From NCBI RefSeq assembly GCF_905220415.1, contig NC_059562.1, positions 947,501 through 1,011,500 of the forward strand: a stretch of DNA of 64,000 bases. The letters run 5' to 3'. Below the pieces are notes generated by a model. That model did no database searches. It saw only the letters and a program-made list of their open reading frames with translations, and was not told the DNA's origin. The position numbers and the translations under genes are program-made. The stretch comes from Colias croceus (Eukaryota; Arthropoda; Insecta; Lepidoptera; Pieridae). This document shows, one piece after another, positions 1 through 13,107 of this stretch. The number at the start of each line of letters is the position of its first letter. Position 1 is the first letter of the stretch.

Positions 1-2300
1 ATATTACATCTAGTCGCACGAACTTGCGACTATTAGTCGCAGCGTTTCCTGGCCCCACACTGTCACCCTTTAAAATTGAAGGGCGCGTCCCCAATGTAGT
101 GGGCAACATGGCGTCCGAGATTATAATAACGATTTTAAAATCCCCCTCGAGATTTTTTTTTATTTTTAAACTTTTTCGGAAGGGTTGCTGAGTGGACCAT
201 GGGGCAAAATGCTCTGGGGTGTATCTTTGGTTTGGCGACATGTTTCGGTTTTTTGGAATTTTAAAATTTGCTAGAAATTATTTTTTATTATTTTTACTTT
301 TTTAATTTTATGTCGGCTAGTTGGAATTGAATAATTTTTCGTATTATATATATATATATACCAATCGTGCGTTGCGGTGATTTTCTTATAGGAAACTTCT
401 TCTTTAATAATATTGTTAATAATTTTATGTAAATTGAACCATTTTATCATAATAAATTAAACACGTCGCATCTTAATACCTACATAATATGAACAATGTT
501 AGTTGTTACAATGTTTGACAATATAATTAATGTTTATGTAATACGAGCATGTTTATATCAAAACAAAATAAATGTTTACTTATAAACAAATTCTCGATGT
601 TTCCAAATCTCCATACTAACGCTTTATAATAACCACAGAAAACTTTTCTACTTAACATTCTTCGTAAACAAGTGTCGAAATCAGTAACCCAAGTCAAAGT
701 GTGTCCAAATTCGACACTAACACGCCCAATTAGGACATAGTAAATCGGCACAATAGCGTCCATTTTAACCAATTCATGAACAAATCCGTACCAATTGTGG
801 CCGCGAGACGCTTTATCAATAAAAATAAAATTCCACCAGGAAGATACCAATTTGTAACCACGTTTCATGATTTACTGCCCCATTATACAATTTTAGACTG
901 TATTTTATAGAACGTTCGGTCTATTTCAGATAATAAGGCAGGATGTGAAGCAATTAGATTTATTCTATTAGCGCAATTGGATTTGTTTATCGAATTTTTA
1001 CTTTATTGCGTATGTGGTAAGTGCTTTTTTAGAGTACACAATGTGAGCACCCATGGATTTACCTTGTGGAAAATTGTTATTATAACTTTCGTAAAAATAA
1101 TATTTGTATACTGTTTGTTCATTGACTGGTAGTCACGAGTGCCTACTTAGCATATTATATGAGACTGTCAATACTGTAAAATAAACAGTTGTTTACAAAA
1201 TTTAATAATTTAAGTAAAATTGTTAAAGCTGTCTGTTCCTAATTTTCGAAATGAAACAACTCACATTTTATTAGAAGTTTTTTTTTTTCATTTTTTGTTT
1301 AACTACTTACTAATAGTTAACAAACCAAAGCGAACCAAATACGTCATTGAAACTTAGACATACTACTTATAAAATAGGTCCAATAATCAACTTCCTTGTG
1401 AGCACAATGAATTAGCGGAAGCGCCAAATATAGAAAAAAGGCGCTACCTATAAAATTCTGTGCACATTTTTTCGCTTACATAATCAAGCTTAGATATTCA
1501 GATATTTTTATGAAATACAAACATTCATTTGTCCATTGCCCCTCTCTTTTATCCCTACAAAGTATGTGACCCTTTTGAACAGGGCATTTAATTAAGTTCT
1601 AAACAAAACAAACTTAATTTTAGGCATAAACTGATGTAGACTAAGCTGTTTATAAAATAGACACGCATAAAAATTAAACACTGCATTTTCCATAACTTTT
1701 TTTCAATAATTCCAACATAATCATAACCAGCCAGTCGTTACAATTTCGAAAAAAGAACAATCGTAGAATACGAACACGTATAGAAGCGATAAAGTAACGG
1801 ATTCGAAATTTTAAATAGTTCCATATTCAAACAGCGATTTCAAATATGGAAGGGCGATTGTTTCCCGTTTTCGCTTGTAGTTGAGGCTGGTTAATATGCG
1901 GGCTACGCGTTATGCGTTTCACAATAGCAATATGGCTGCTAGTGTTACCCGCCTTATAATTGTCGTCTTCATAGAACTTATGAATATTATAAAGGACAAT
2001 AATGTAACCTAGAAATAGATACCTTGCTGTCTGAGTATTAATTTAGAAAGGCATTCACTATAGTTCAAAATAGATTAGGTACTCTGTTGTAGGTGCCTTA
2101 AATCTTGTAATAAAGAAATTAGCTAATAATCCAATCACGCCTTTATTAAAGCAAAATGATGTTTAAACACATTAAAAACGTTTCTGCAACCGAATAAAAA
2201 GATAATAAAGTACTTAGAATTCCTACAGTTCATTATATAACGGACAATTCTGTTATAATGATCCACACACCAAAAATGGTATAGAAAGTGATATTATGAA
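1..2300. other. AT-rich intergenic stretch
   Basis: No gene is supported here. The first 45 bases hold three copies of AGTCGCA or its complement (about 13-45), two of them facing each other as a 7-bp stem. A short (TA)n run lies near 343-360. The longest open frame of the window (113 codons, minus strand, 527-868) falls here. It has no recognisable domain, a tryptophan-rich ad hoc composition and no flanking splice or poly(A) logic, so I treat it as chance. Confidence 0.6.
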
Positions 2301-2324
2301 TCGGTATAATTTCACTGAGACGTG

Positions 2325-2400
2325 ATCGGGAATCGAACCTGGGACCTGAATACTGAGTGCTTTTCCGAATAATACACGTTTCCGTTTCCATGAATGCGTG
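2325..2400 (-). repeat. tRNA-like SINE remnant
   Basis: Read on the minus strand, a Pol III B-box (GGTTCGATT, 2331-2339) is preceded by about 60 bases of degenerate tRNA-like sequence. Only the head of the element is recognisable and the A-box is weak. It is most likely an old tRNA-derived SINE fragment rather than a working tRNA, because no paired acceptor stem is visible. Confidence 0.45.
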
Positions 2401-3419
2401 TGCGCACGTCCTTATTTGGTGGTTATTCCCTTTAATATTATATCTATAGGACATTGTTTTTTGTCTTATGTTTTTGGAGATAATAAGTAGCTTGATATTT
2501 CTGAGAACTTAAAAGTTATTAATAAGGAACAGAAAATGACTTTATAATATGAATTATATTATTTCTATAGACAGAGTAATATAGGTAATGATCACAATAT
2601 TTTGTAATACTGTGGTATTGTAGTAGTTAGTATATTCGTGTCTATATGGAAAGTGGTAAATTATGTTATTGAAAATTGAGCAAAAACAAATTATTTTGAC
2701 GAGAACAACACTCAAAAAGTTTAACAACTACTTACAATTTATACAGCAGATGTAACCGCGCATATTATATACATTTTAAGTTTAAACATGCAATAAACAG
2801 TATCGTTAATTATTATATAAGGTTAATTAATACGTAAATACATTTAAATAGCGGAATTAATAAGTTTTACATACAATCGTTAAATTTAATCGTTAAACAA
2901 TACATGTATTTCTACCAAAAATGGTAGATATACATATGGCAATAATCGGCGGGCTACCAAATATGGCCGTCGTAAAATTCTCAACTTTTTCCCAGAATAC
3001 AGCGATTTACAATACATTTGAAATGCAATAAAATGTATAAAGAGTTATCGTTATTATTGCGATACTATTCATAATGGATTCCGCGGTTAGGGCGACTTCA
3101 CACCACACGTGTAACAATTACAAAATTATAAATCTTATTGGAGGTAAAGGATGTGTAAAATTGTGGGCTTGTACTTATTAGTAGAAATCAGGTAGGAGTG
3201 TTATATTTATTAAAAAGGAATTAATAATACTTATTAATAGGATAAGTAAGTTCAGTACATTAATCATAATTAATACAGGAATTAATCAAATTACATGATT
3301 ACATTTCAATAAAGCTAACACGTGATTTTACGTACAACATTAACAGATAACTTCAAATAAGTTTAACCCATAGAAATTCCTATAAGACGTTGAAGATTCA
3401 ATCTCTTATCAGAAAGCAA

Positions 3420-3600
3420 TATTATCACACATTTCGCCGCGCGTCGTCTGAACACACCTTTATGCACTTTTTTGCACTCAACGCGAGTGTCAAGCGAGTT
3501 TTAAAAGAGAATCGAATAAATAATGTTAAATAGGGTATAAAAGGCGTTTTTCGATGAATTTATTACCAAAAACGTCGGATTTCGAGGGACGGACGGTAAG
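3420..3600 (+). promoter_or_regulatory. Candidate TATA promoter with short first exon
   Basis: A TATAAAA box (3536-3542) follows a CpG-richer patch (3430-3510). About 55 bases downstream lies a textbook splice donor, GACG|GTAAGT, with the exon boundary at 3595. The spacing suits transcription starting near 3565 and a roughly 30-base non-coding first exon. No matching downstream exon was identified, so the transcript could be a long non-coding RNA or a distant gene. The box and donor are seen; the function is inferred. Confidence 0.3.
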
Positions 3601-3721
3601 TAAGTTGTATATGCATAATTCATCAATGAAATTTAGCCAACTTCGTAATATCCAAAAGGGTAAATAACGGGATATTAATATCTTTCAACACCGACTTTTA
3701 TATTGCCGATTTTATTTAAAA

Positions 3722-3903
3722 CTAGTGGTCCACCCCGGCTTCGCCCGTGGTACATATTTCGCAATAAAGGTAGCCTATGTTCTTTCTCAGGGTCTAAAGA
3801 TTGTCTGCGCCAAATTTCATTAAAATCGGTTGAGGTTTAAGCGGGAAAGCGTAACAGATAGACAGACAGAGTTACTGCATTTATAATATTAATATAGTAG
3901 GGA
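3722..3903 (-). mobile_element. Helitron-like element, family A
   Basis: On the minus strand the element starts TCC, runs through an 'aatattataaatgc' 5' end and a (CTGT)n-like patch, and ends with a GC-rich 3' end closing in CTAG. It sits between a host A and a host T. TC start, CTAG end and A/T insertion without target duplication are the hallmarks of non-autonomous Helitrons. It encodes nothing. Related copies lie at 8221, 13389, 27127 and 57202. Confidence 0.6.
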
Positions 3904-6900
3904 TTTTCATTGTACCAGTAAGCCTATGTTCTTAGAATAATTATCTAAATCGAAGTATCACTTTCCAAACCATATATGGGCATCATTATGGCTCACAATT
4001 TTTAAATTAACCGTCAAAACGCTTCACAAATGTTAATGACAATTATGTTTAAAATTAAATACGTTCCGAACAAAGACGCCGCTAAATGCAAGTCATTTCA
4101 TACGAATTACAGCTCATTGTTTCAACTATCAAACAAAAAATTAGATTTCTAATATCAATACTTTAATTCGGAGATGGTAAACGGTTCTCGCGAAAATCGT
4201 TCTTAACACAAAGGGCGAGGCGCTATAATTCCGTGTGGAGTTTGTTATCTATGGTATCCAGTGTTGCTAGCTGTAAATATTCGATTGCGATGTTGAACGC
4301 GTAGATGCGAGCCTAATTAAGGTGTTAATAGCATACATATCACTCGGCCATTTTAAAATTACGGCCTTTAACAGGCGCGCAGAGAATTTCAAACTTCTAT
4401 GAAGCATGAATAGGATCACGTTTATTATAATATAGAAATTTATGAAAGTACGAAGACAATGGATTTATCACAGTTGCTTTTAAAACTTAAAATAAAATTT
4501 ATAAATGCATATAGAGCTTCTATTCAAATCGAGCGCGTTTTTGTGATGTATTTTTGTTGATAAGTTAGATCCTGCGCCGGCAATGGGATTACGAAGGGGT
4601 GAGTCCAGTTCCATCAATTATTTTTGTGAGCGCGCTCAGCTTTCCATTTTTTAAAATAACTTAAAAGGGTAGGGGATTCTAATATAATTAACGCAGGGAC
4701 AGATTCGTCTACAGTTCAAAAAATAGAATTGTTTATCCGTCTTTTTAAACAAACTCTTGCTCTCCGCATTCGTACCTGGAACAAAAGAAATCAAAGGATT
4801 AATTTAAATTACGAATGTAATAAAAATTTAAATTTCGATTCTAATCGATTCTAAATTTAAAATCTGATACAGCAACCGTTTGCGATACAAAGGAATAGAA
4901 CGAGCATGACGGTTCAAATATTTTCGAAAATGGAATATTAAGTGAAGCCATTATACGATCGAATGATTGCTGTTGCCTGTTGGACCGAGATGTTGGAACC
5001 CTATTATTAAAATCTTTACGTCGATGCAAGTTCAAATTAATACTTATTACATGCAGCGCTGACATGCTTTTATTAAGTGACAAAAAAACGTTATGTCACT
5101 TTTATATCCCACTGCGTTACTTTATAAATGTTTATTACAAATTTGAATTATGATTATTGGTATATATATTACGAACAGATTAACTTAGTAAACCATTTAT
5201 ATTCGAATTAATTTGTGAAGTTAATTTATAGCCATTTGAAAAACAGCATACAGGATTTTCAAATAAGTTAAGTTACTTATTAGAAGCTCTAATAAAACCC
5301 TTAGAAGTTCACAGGTCTTTTTAAAATGGTCGTGTTTTATAAGAAATCGATACATCTATCCGAGTATGATAGTACATTCGATTGTATGTCAGTTTGCATT
5401 ACATGCGACATAATGTCGATCATTCGTGTCATAAGTCCCCATTTACGTAAAGAGGTCAACGACTTGCGTATGCTGACTGCGTATGATGCGTCAAGTGACC
5501 CTTAATGTGACATATTATTGGTCTAACTGCGTATCATAGAAATTGCTATCAAATGCACATTAATTTATGAAGGCCTTAAATTATGTGTTGTCCCGAAAAT
5601 GTACAATTTTGATCCATTGATAAGTTGAGTAACTAAGATAGGTAAACGATAAGCGTCTATTACTGACGTAAAGGTTACGATATTTGTTATATTTTTTCCA
5701 ATAAACGTGATCAAACACAAAAACAGACCGTCGTGTTCCACAAAACGTCATTAAATTCAATATTTCGTTTAAAAAGCACTCTACATATCGCGACCATTAA
5801 TCACCATAACTACCGACCTTCAAGGAGAACATCGGAATAAAATCGGCAATCCGAATAAAGCACTTAAAGCGAAACGTCATTATCGCACAACGTAAATAAA
5901 AAATAAACGCGGGAATCGAACGCAAAAATTGAATATCGAACTCAATTTAAAACAGAATACGAATTTTAAAAATACGAGCGCAGCCGAGCGGCATTAATTA
6001 AAAATTCTCGGTAGAATATTCAAAAATAGAATTCGCATTCGAACGCTCCTTGTACGGAGTTGAAGTTTGAATTTGGAAGCAACAAAAGGAGAGCGCGGGA
6101 GCAACCCTTTTAGCGCTGATAATCTGTTCCACGGCCGTGTTGTGTTTTCTTTTTTATCTGTTGTCACTTTTTTGTCCGAACCCGAGATTGTACACAACAT
6201 TCTTTACTTCGAAACGAAGCTTTTTAAACTCGCCTTGAGATTTATTCCTTTTTTATTCCCTTTAATAACGAGTCGTCGTCCATTTTAATTGATGAATGGT
6301 CACGAAGAATATGTTTAAATTGCAGAGGTCAAACTTTTTTATCGTTTAAGCGACTGTTTTTATCATCTAATCAGGGTTTTACGCTCGTATTTTAACGTGT
6401 TTGATGCACGTTTTTGATATATTTATGTTAATTCAATTATATTTATTTCTTAATATCTACGTAAACAGTACAACATAACCTCAAAATAAACTTAACAAAA
6501 ACAACTATAAAAACTTTTTCTAAGTAAAAAGAGTATAGCACAAAGAGTCTGGGTTGCGGTGAATTGTTGAAATATAAAATTTTAAAATAGAATTCAATCC
6601 TTCCGCCCTCGGTTTGTGCTTTACATGAAATATTATTTTATGGAATCAACATCTGCTGCATCGATGTGTGCGTGAGGGGAGCGTACATGAAATTACTTAA
6701 AAGTAATACACTTTCAAGTGGATGGGAACATTTCAACTCTGTTTTTACTCATGTTAAATATAGTTTGAGTGTACCTCATTCGTAAAAATGCGATAACTTT
6801 CGATGCTTTTATATCGTAATGGAATTCTTCAAGTTCTCGAAGTTAACATCGATTCATTGCATGTTTGTTTTAAATTTTTGTTTCGAGTACATCAGACGTC

Positions 6901-8220
6901 AATAATTATAGAAGAAAGAAAAAAATCGATGTCTACAATAAGTTCAGTGTTTAACCGGCGTTTCAAAGTAGAATGATGAATATACATTTGTAAAAAAAGA
7001 CATGAATGAACAAATGACTTTGAATCATGCAACACCGATGATAAAAATAGTGCATTTCTGCATAATAATGTTCCACACAATCGCTGTGAGACGTCAAATC
7101 GTGCATTCATTTTAGTAGAAAAGGAACGCAAAACGAAACCCTACCATTCTACCATTTTTTAAATTACGTTCGTCATGCCGCTCCCTCAACATATCCTCTT
7201 TTCAATAACAAAAAGTAACTGGTTGTAAAGAAATTTGAATTTGGAATTTTTTATTCTAAATTCAAATCTTGCGCCTTTGTGATTCTTTGTTCGATTTGTT
7301 TTTTGTTAGCGTTCATTTATTGTGAGATTTACATAAAATTTGAGTGACGTACTGTTGAGAAGAACATTGGATTGATACAAAATGAAGTAATCAAAAGTTT
7401 TTAGTACTAAAGATAAAATTGTAAGAACTGACGTTACATTAATTATTTGAAGATACCAGAATTAAGAGGCTTAGCGATATCTTACGAGCGAAAACAGACT
7501 TTTTGTGTAAAAAAACTTTTATAAAGCTTGCTATGAAGTTCAGCTGTGTTAGTTTTAGGATTACGTTCCCCTTAAATTTAACTCTTTTGACTATTTTAAT
7601 ATTTCACTATTTTACACAGCGAGGGTGTAGGCGGTTAAAGGGTTAGTTTTTGGATGCGGGAGTATACAATCTTTTGATTGAACAGTGCGTTGACATTTGT
7701 TCAATTTTTATTGTTCAAGTTTTAATATAGATCATTATTATGGATGTTTTTTGTTGTGGAGGGGTTGTACTTCGATTGATGAATACTGAGTTTTGGTTAT
7801 ATTGAATTAAATTTAATTTTTAATATTGAAAGGTTTTTTAACATTGAGATAATATTAATATGGAGCAGACACCACGAACAAAATCTGTGCGCCAAGCGAG
7901 GCGGCGCGGGGCGCGCGAATGACGGCTAGACAGTCATAGATTATGCGATGTCTTTGTACTTACTTAATATTTATTTTAGGTATAAACTGACTTTACTACG
8001 CGGGGCTAACAATATCTGGCATATAATATAGGATGATGTAAATAGTGACGTCATATGGAATAATTTAATTTTTTTCGTGTTTTAGGTTCAGTCAGGGCTA
8101 TGGGAAGTTTTATTCTTTACAAATTGAGCCTTTTTTTAGAAAAAGAATAATTTTTCCCTTTCTTCATGGCCCAGACATGGAAACCTTGAATAGAAAAAAT
8201 ATTAATTACTTATCTCTGAA
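3904..8220. other. Intergenic stretch, CpG-richer block near 5.8-6.2 kb
   Basis: No exon or element boundary is supported. 5860-6140 is richer in CpG and in TTCGAA/AATTCG-type words than its surroundings and carries overlapping short open frames on both strands, the pattern expected of a regulatory or conserved non-coding block rather than of a gene. A smaller GC-rich patch lies at 7870-7930. Confidence 0.5.
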
Positions 8221-8315
8221 CTAGCGGTCCGCCCCGGCTTCGCCCGTAGCACATATTTCGCAATAAAAAGTAGCCTATGTTCTTTCTCAGGGTCTTAAGA
8301 TTGTCTGTGCCAAAG

Positions 8316-9203
8316 GAGAATGCCCATGAAAGTATGGACCACAGTACAGTGTTGCGTCAATGTCGGAGTGGTTTTGGAGGGTTCTTCGATATTCAAAAGA
8401 TTTTTACTAATTGATTTTTTTGTGATAAAAACAGGGGTTTTCAAGATATTGAGAAAAATGTGAAATAACCTCAAAACTTAAATAACCCCGATTTAGTTAG
8501 GTTTATGTGTGATTTAGGTAACATTTTATCGTCCAAAGGTTATTTTTCGATTAACATATTTAATCTATGCGTAGAGCTTATGCTTTCAGACAAAGTCTAC
8601 CTGTTCATCGTCTAGTGTAGGTAGGCACCAGAAATCTTCCGGGACGGATTTCAAGAAAACCTAAATATATACTTAAAAAATGCCAATTGAGTTTTTATTC
8701 GGTTTACATGTTGTTGTTGCTGTTGTTGTTTGAATCATTTTTTCACTACATATTCGAAGAAAGAAACAAATAAGAAATAACTGGTTACCTACCAAGCTAT
8801 GTCATAATAATATTTTTTTTATATATATACATATTTATATTATTTTACTTCACTATCTTTGTTAAAACAACCTACAGTGTATAAACAATACCTTAAAGAG
8901 TGATTTTATGTTAATTGATTTTTTTTGTAATTCAATGAAAACAATAATCGATATTAATACATTTAGCTATTTACCATAGTAAATGTAATAAGTTACCGCT
9001 TGGTTACCGTGGTAACCGGTAATGGACACTAAATCTATAATAACGGATCTAAACAATTACATGTCTTATTAGATTTTACAAAACATTCCCTGTTCAAAAT
9101 ATATTTTCCGATGGTAAGAAGGCCTCTAAATTGCCGAGATTTTTTTTAATAGTATTGTTGTCTTGACGCATGAGAAAAACCAGTACTAAAAATGGGCATT
9201 CTC
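8316..9203. mobile_element. DNA-transposon-like insertion with inverted ends
   Basis: The ends match as terminal inverted repeats: GAGAATGCCCAT at the left (from 8317) and ATGGGCATTCTC at the right (to 9203). A further GCGTCAA word is shared about 40 bases inside each end. There is no open frame of note, so the element is non-autonomous. The target duplication is unclear, which leaves the superfamily open. A (GTT)n microsatellite lies inside at 8708-8731. Confidence 0.5.
9002..9017. repeat. Short palindrome GGTTACC-GT-GGTAACC
   Basis: A 7-bp inverted repeat with a 2-base centre lies inside the 8316-9203 insertion. A looser relative (TTTACCATAGTAAA) lies about 20 bases upstream. It may be part of a subterminal repeat of that element. 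Confidence 0.4.
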
Positions 9204-9294
9204 TTTTCATCAAAATCGGTCCAGTAGTTTATGAGCCTATTAATTACAATCAAACAAACAAAGAAAGTTTTCCTCTTTATAATATTAGTGCAGA

Positions 9295-10517
9295 TAAATA
9301 AATAATAATTCAATTACACGTTCAAGTCAGTAGCTTATACAATATCAATTAAAAACTTGATTAAAATCAATTAACAAAAAAAAATTGGTGATTGAGTAAT
9401 TGATTTTCATATTTCATGATTTCACCTTTTTTCAATTAACAACCAGTCTATGCTTTTCTTAATATGTAAAATTATTATTTTATACTATAAAAATATACGC
9501 CAGCAAATATTACTAACAACACTTATTTCATGCCCAATGTCATATCTTAAATTTTTAATCTATGACAAAATGTCGCCCGCCAAAATTTTTGCTATAACTA
9601 AGTTTTAAAAATTATTATCTAGTTACTTACTGATGAAAAGTTATTCCTTTGCACTTTTCCGTATTCTTTGTATTATTTGTGCAATATCGTAACACACACG
9701 TAGGCATATTTGATGCGTTTCACTTTTAAAACAAATAAAAAATGAGCGTGACGTTCGCGCCAATGAGCGAGCAAGCGACTGAGTGCAGTTACGCCACATG
9801 ACGTATGTTGAGTGGAACATAAGTGATGTAGGCGGTATCGTCTCCATATTAATATTATCTCAATGTTTTTTAAGTGTCTATTTTGTGAAGGCATGACGAA
9901 AATAAACATCGTTGGTTTTTAACAAAGTTTGTTACAAGATGGAGTTATAACATTTTTTTTTTAATTATTATTTAGAAATTAAAGATTTTTAACGGATTTT
10001 AAACGTGATTTATTTTTTATAGGTATTAAGTTATTATTTTTATGTTATTATAACAAATTGTGTATGTACATAGTAATCATCAAAAAACAGTAACGTCTTT
10101 ATTCAGACTTATAAAACAGGAAACATATTATTATAGAAAATTAAGTCCATTTTAATTAAATCCTACATCTGGGATTTTGATGACGCAATAATGATAAAAC
10201 CATGAATCTGTGTTACTCATTTTAAGAGCAATCGAGATAGATGTTCCCTTAACAATATAAACTTTGGATTTCATTGAAATAGCACAAAAAATATATGTAA
10301 AAACTGTATTTCAAGTAAAAAACAATGCAAAGCGTGGAGTTACTACGTAACTGCTGAACCTGTTTTGAGGAAATGGGGTGTAAAGTAATTGATTATACTC
10401 GATGAGTAATTAGCTATTAATACGTATTATGATCTTATTACAATGTTTTTTTTTTTAGAAAAATGCTGGAAGTATTTATATTTTATTTATTTATAACTTG
10501 ACCTGTCTTATGTTTAA
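9295..10517. other. AT-rich intergenic stretch
   Basis: No gene seen. Two overlapping minus-strand open frames (9641-9909) sit over a GC-richer patch. They have no recognisable domain and no splice or poly(A) context. Confidence 0.5.
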
Positions 10518-10875
10518 TTCTATAAAGCTAATCTGTGGAACTTACAAATAAAGATATTTATACAAAAAAAATCGAATACCTGCATAATAAAAATTAACTA
10601 GCTTCCGCCCACGACTTTGTACGTGCATCCCCGTTTTTCCCCGTTCCCGCAAGAATTTCGGGAAATCCTTTCTTAGCGGATGCCTACGTCCTAACATCTA
10701 CCTGCATGCCAAATTTCAGCCCGATACGTCCAGTGGTTTGGGCTGTGCGTTGATAGATCACTATATCAGTCACCTTTGAGTTTTATATATATAGATTCTA
10801 TAAAGCTAATCTGTGGAACTTACAAATAAAGATATTTATACAAAAAAAAAATCTAATACCTAAATAATATAAAAT
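10518..10875. repeat. 80-bp direct repeats flanking a Helitron-like element
   Basis: The segment 10518-10597 (beginning TTCTATAAAGC) is repeated at 10796-10875 with few changes. The left copy ends exactly at the CTAG end of the element at 10598-10795, and the right copy begins exactly at its TC end. Helitrons do not make target duplications of this length, so this is either a pre-existing tandem repeat or a repair product. Confidence 0.75.
10598..10795 (-). mobile_element. Helitron-like element, divergent family
   Basis: It reads TC…CTAG on the minus strand between A and T. The 3' end has the 'cccgc…CTAG' layout, but the body differs from families A-C of this window (it contains 'cccgttcccgcaagaatttcggg' in plus orientation). 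No coding capacity. It lies precisely between two 80-bp direct repeats. Confidence 0.55.
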
Positions 10876-11857
10876 TATAAATACTACATAGACTCTTTAA
10901 ACTGTCTGTATTTCTAAACAAAAAATACTAATAAATGTTAACTCTAATACTTTGCAGTAAATTAACCACAAAATAATACCAAATCGTCAAAACTGCCGAG
11001 TTTTATTACAATAAGAAAAAGAAACCCTTCAAAATTGAGGTCAAACAAGAAATGTATGAAGGAAACAATTAAAATATGAAGAAAAAACAATTCAGGGTGA
11101 ATGTCCGCAGGATGCAGTTTTTATCGCGAGCTTCGATGTACATTGCGCCATTTGTATGGAAAATAATTATAAATTGATCTAACTATGGTAGTAAGTTATC
11201 TATGTGCTACAACTATTTACAAGTTTTATTGTAATAGTTGATTGTAGATATTTCAGTATCCCAACAAAAGCTGTAAAAAGCTGCGCTAAAATTGATAAAA
11301 TTCTACTTACAATCGATCAGACGTTATAAGTGATAGAGCTTCACATCTTTTCTATATCTAAATTCTAATCTAATCTTTTTAAAAGTTTACTTACAACGTA
11401 AAATATTTCATACATTTAACCAAAAAGCTCTACTAAAACTAATAAAACTTTTACGCCAATCTCCATTTAACATAAAATCAAAAAGCTCTACTAAACTGAT
11501 AGCGCTTCCACCATTCTCCACATAAATAAAATTCACACACGGAAAAGCTACACAAAATCCGATGTGACTCAGCAATGTACATCAAATCGTTTCACATTAC
11601 AGGATGTTCATCATAATACGGTTGTAAAGCTTACACATGTGTCTAACTTACACAGATGTTGTAATTCAATTTACCCTTTTTAATGTTTTTTATTATTTTA
11701 GTAGAGAGGTAAGGAGAAAAGTATTTTAAAATGTAGATTATGGAATTGTGTAAGTAGTATTTATTGTTATTAATATAACAATTACATTATAAAATAATAT
11801 GTTTGAAACGTTTTTATTTTCAACTTATTTTCTGGGTACTAGTATTAATGCTTCAAA

Positions 11858-12046
11858 TAAGGGTCGTTTTTTCAATGCTTGGTTAAAATTTATCCGTCCA
11901 ATAAAGTATTACACGAACATTTTAAAATGTCACCTGTAAACTGTCATATATATACGGACAATATATTAGAATACATTTTTGAAATGGTAGTTTAATACGT
12001 TATTCGATGAATAAGTTTTAACCAAGGATTGAAAAATCAGCCCTAA
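11858..12046. mobile_element. Harbinger-type MITE with TAA target duplication
   Basis: TAA at 11858-11860 and 12044-12046 flank a 183-bp element. Its ends are inverted repeats: GGGTCGTTTTTTCAATGCTT at the left and, complemented, GGGCTGATTTTTCAATCCTT at the right, followed by a second paired word (TAAAATTTATC / GATAAGTTTTA). Three-base TWA duplications with GGG-starting ends are typical of PIF/Harbinger. It is related to the larger element at 61943. Confidence 0.7.
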
Positions 12047-12081
12047 ATTATATTTCTTTTTATATTAAAAATATTCAAAAC

Positions 12082-12261
12082 ACTAATTATCGCCCGCTTT
12101 GTCTAAAACATAATAAATTATATACTAAAACCTTCCTCTTGAATCACTCTATCTATTAAAAAAAACCGCATCAAAATCCGTTGCGTAGTTTTAAAGATTT
12201 AAGCATACAAAGGGACATAGGGACAGAAATAGCGACTTTGTTTTTAAATACTATGTAGTGA
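12082..12261 (-). mobile_element. Helitron-like element, family C
   Basis: The plus strand reads 'cgcccgctttgtctaaaac…gcgactttgtt…tatgtagtGA|T', i.e. minus-strand TC start with a degraded CTAG end (CTAA). Sister copies lie at 29300, 33249 and 34600. No coding capacity. Confidence 0.55.
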
Positions 12262-13009
12262 TGTATTTTTATCCTTTTCCTACATTTTACGCCAGAAAAC
12301 GTCAACAAATTAAATAATACTTAATATTTATTATATCTTGTTAAATAACATAAACAATGATATTTCTACAGATGAATAAAAAAAACGAATAACCAATATT
12401 AATACCATTTCAAATAACTAGAAAGCAACAGTTAGGTAATAAGACTTAATTTATGACTTGTGCAATAAACGAACATTTTACAGTCTGTATGTTTCAATTA
12501 TTAAGGTGAAATGAGACCCAAAACAGACGTTTTGAGCTCACGAAGAATTAATTTTTTTCTTCAAAAACTACCAATTTGATTTTTTTTATTTATGGATTTA
12601 TTTAATTGAAGAGTTTGTCTAGTGACGTGCGGGAACCGAAACACGATTGAAAAAATTTGCCTCGATAGAAAAACGTTGTGAAGTTTCCTAAAAATTAAAC
12701 GGTCAATCAATTTCATTTGGACAATGGTAAAGTAATATCGATGAAACTTTATCCACATCCATTTCCATTCAATTCTTGAGAGACGTGCGGGATTAGATTT
12801 TACATTTAATACATCAGTAATTTAAAAAAAATATATTTATAAATTATGAGCACAAAATTGCGCGTAGGCCGGTCGCTTCCGCCGTTCCGCCTCCTGTTAG
12901 TCGACGCTAACGCGTCTTAGAGAGCAGTCCTGTACAACTTTTTCGCGCGGTGCCGTTGTCTACTCGCATACGTGATTTAGTGTTAGTGATACTAAAGTTT
13001 TTCATAAAC

Positions 13010-13107
13010 ATGGTGAATTTTGGTGGCCAAAACATTGATGGTGAGAACATTAGGAAGAAAATGTTGCGAAAGCAGATAAAAAAACTACAGTTATTGAACC
13101 CAAATAG
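13010..13107 (+). pseudogene. Decayed three-exon gene, exon 1
   Basis: An ATG opens 32 codons (start M-V-N-F-G-G-Q-N, then a lysine/arginine-rich stretch with K-K-M-L-R-K-Q) and runs into a strong donor, AATAG|GTAAGT, leaving two bases for the next codon. The 130 bases upstream are CpG-rich and look like a 5' leader. I do not recognise the protein. Together with the exons at 13691 and 14358 it forms a short acidic, charged product, but the phase does not match exon 2, which points to decay or to a missed exon. Confidence 0.4.

Larger units (their letters stand above)
8221..9294 (-). mobile_element. Helitron-like element family A, split by an insertion
   Basis: The CTAG-containing 3' half is 8221-8315 and the 5' half, ending GA before a host T, is 9204-9294. 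The two halves join across the gap to restore the family layout (…gccaaa | ttttcatcaaaatcgg…). The intervening 888 bases are a separate element (8316-9203). The copy is therefore older than its guest. Confidence 0.6.

Noticed and set aside
527..868. Longest open frame (113 codons, minus strand)
   Set aside because: No recognisable domain, no splice or poly(A) context, and one frame of this length is expected by chance in this much AT-rich sequence.
8046..8053. CRE-type TGACGTCA (also at 32622-32629)
   Set aside because: One or two such 8-mers are expected by chance in 64 kb.
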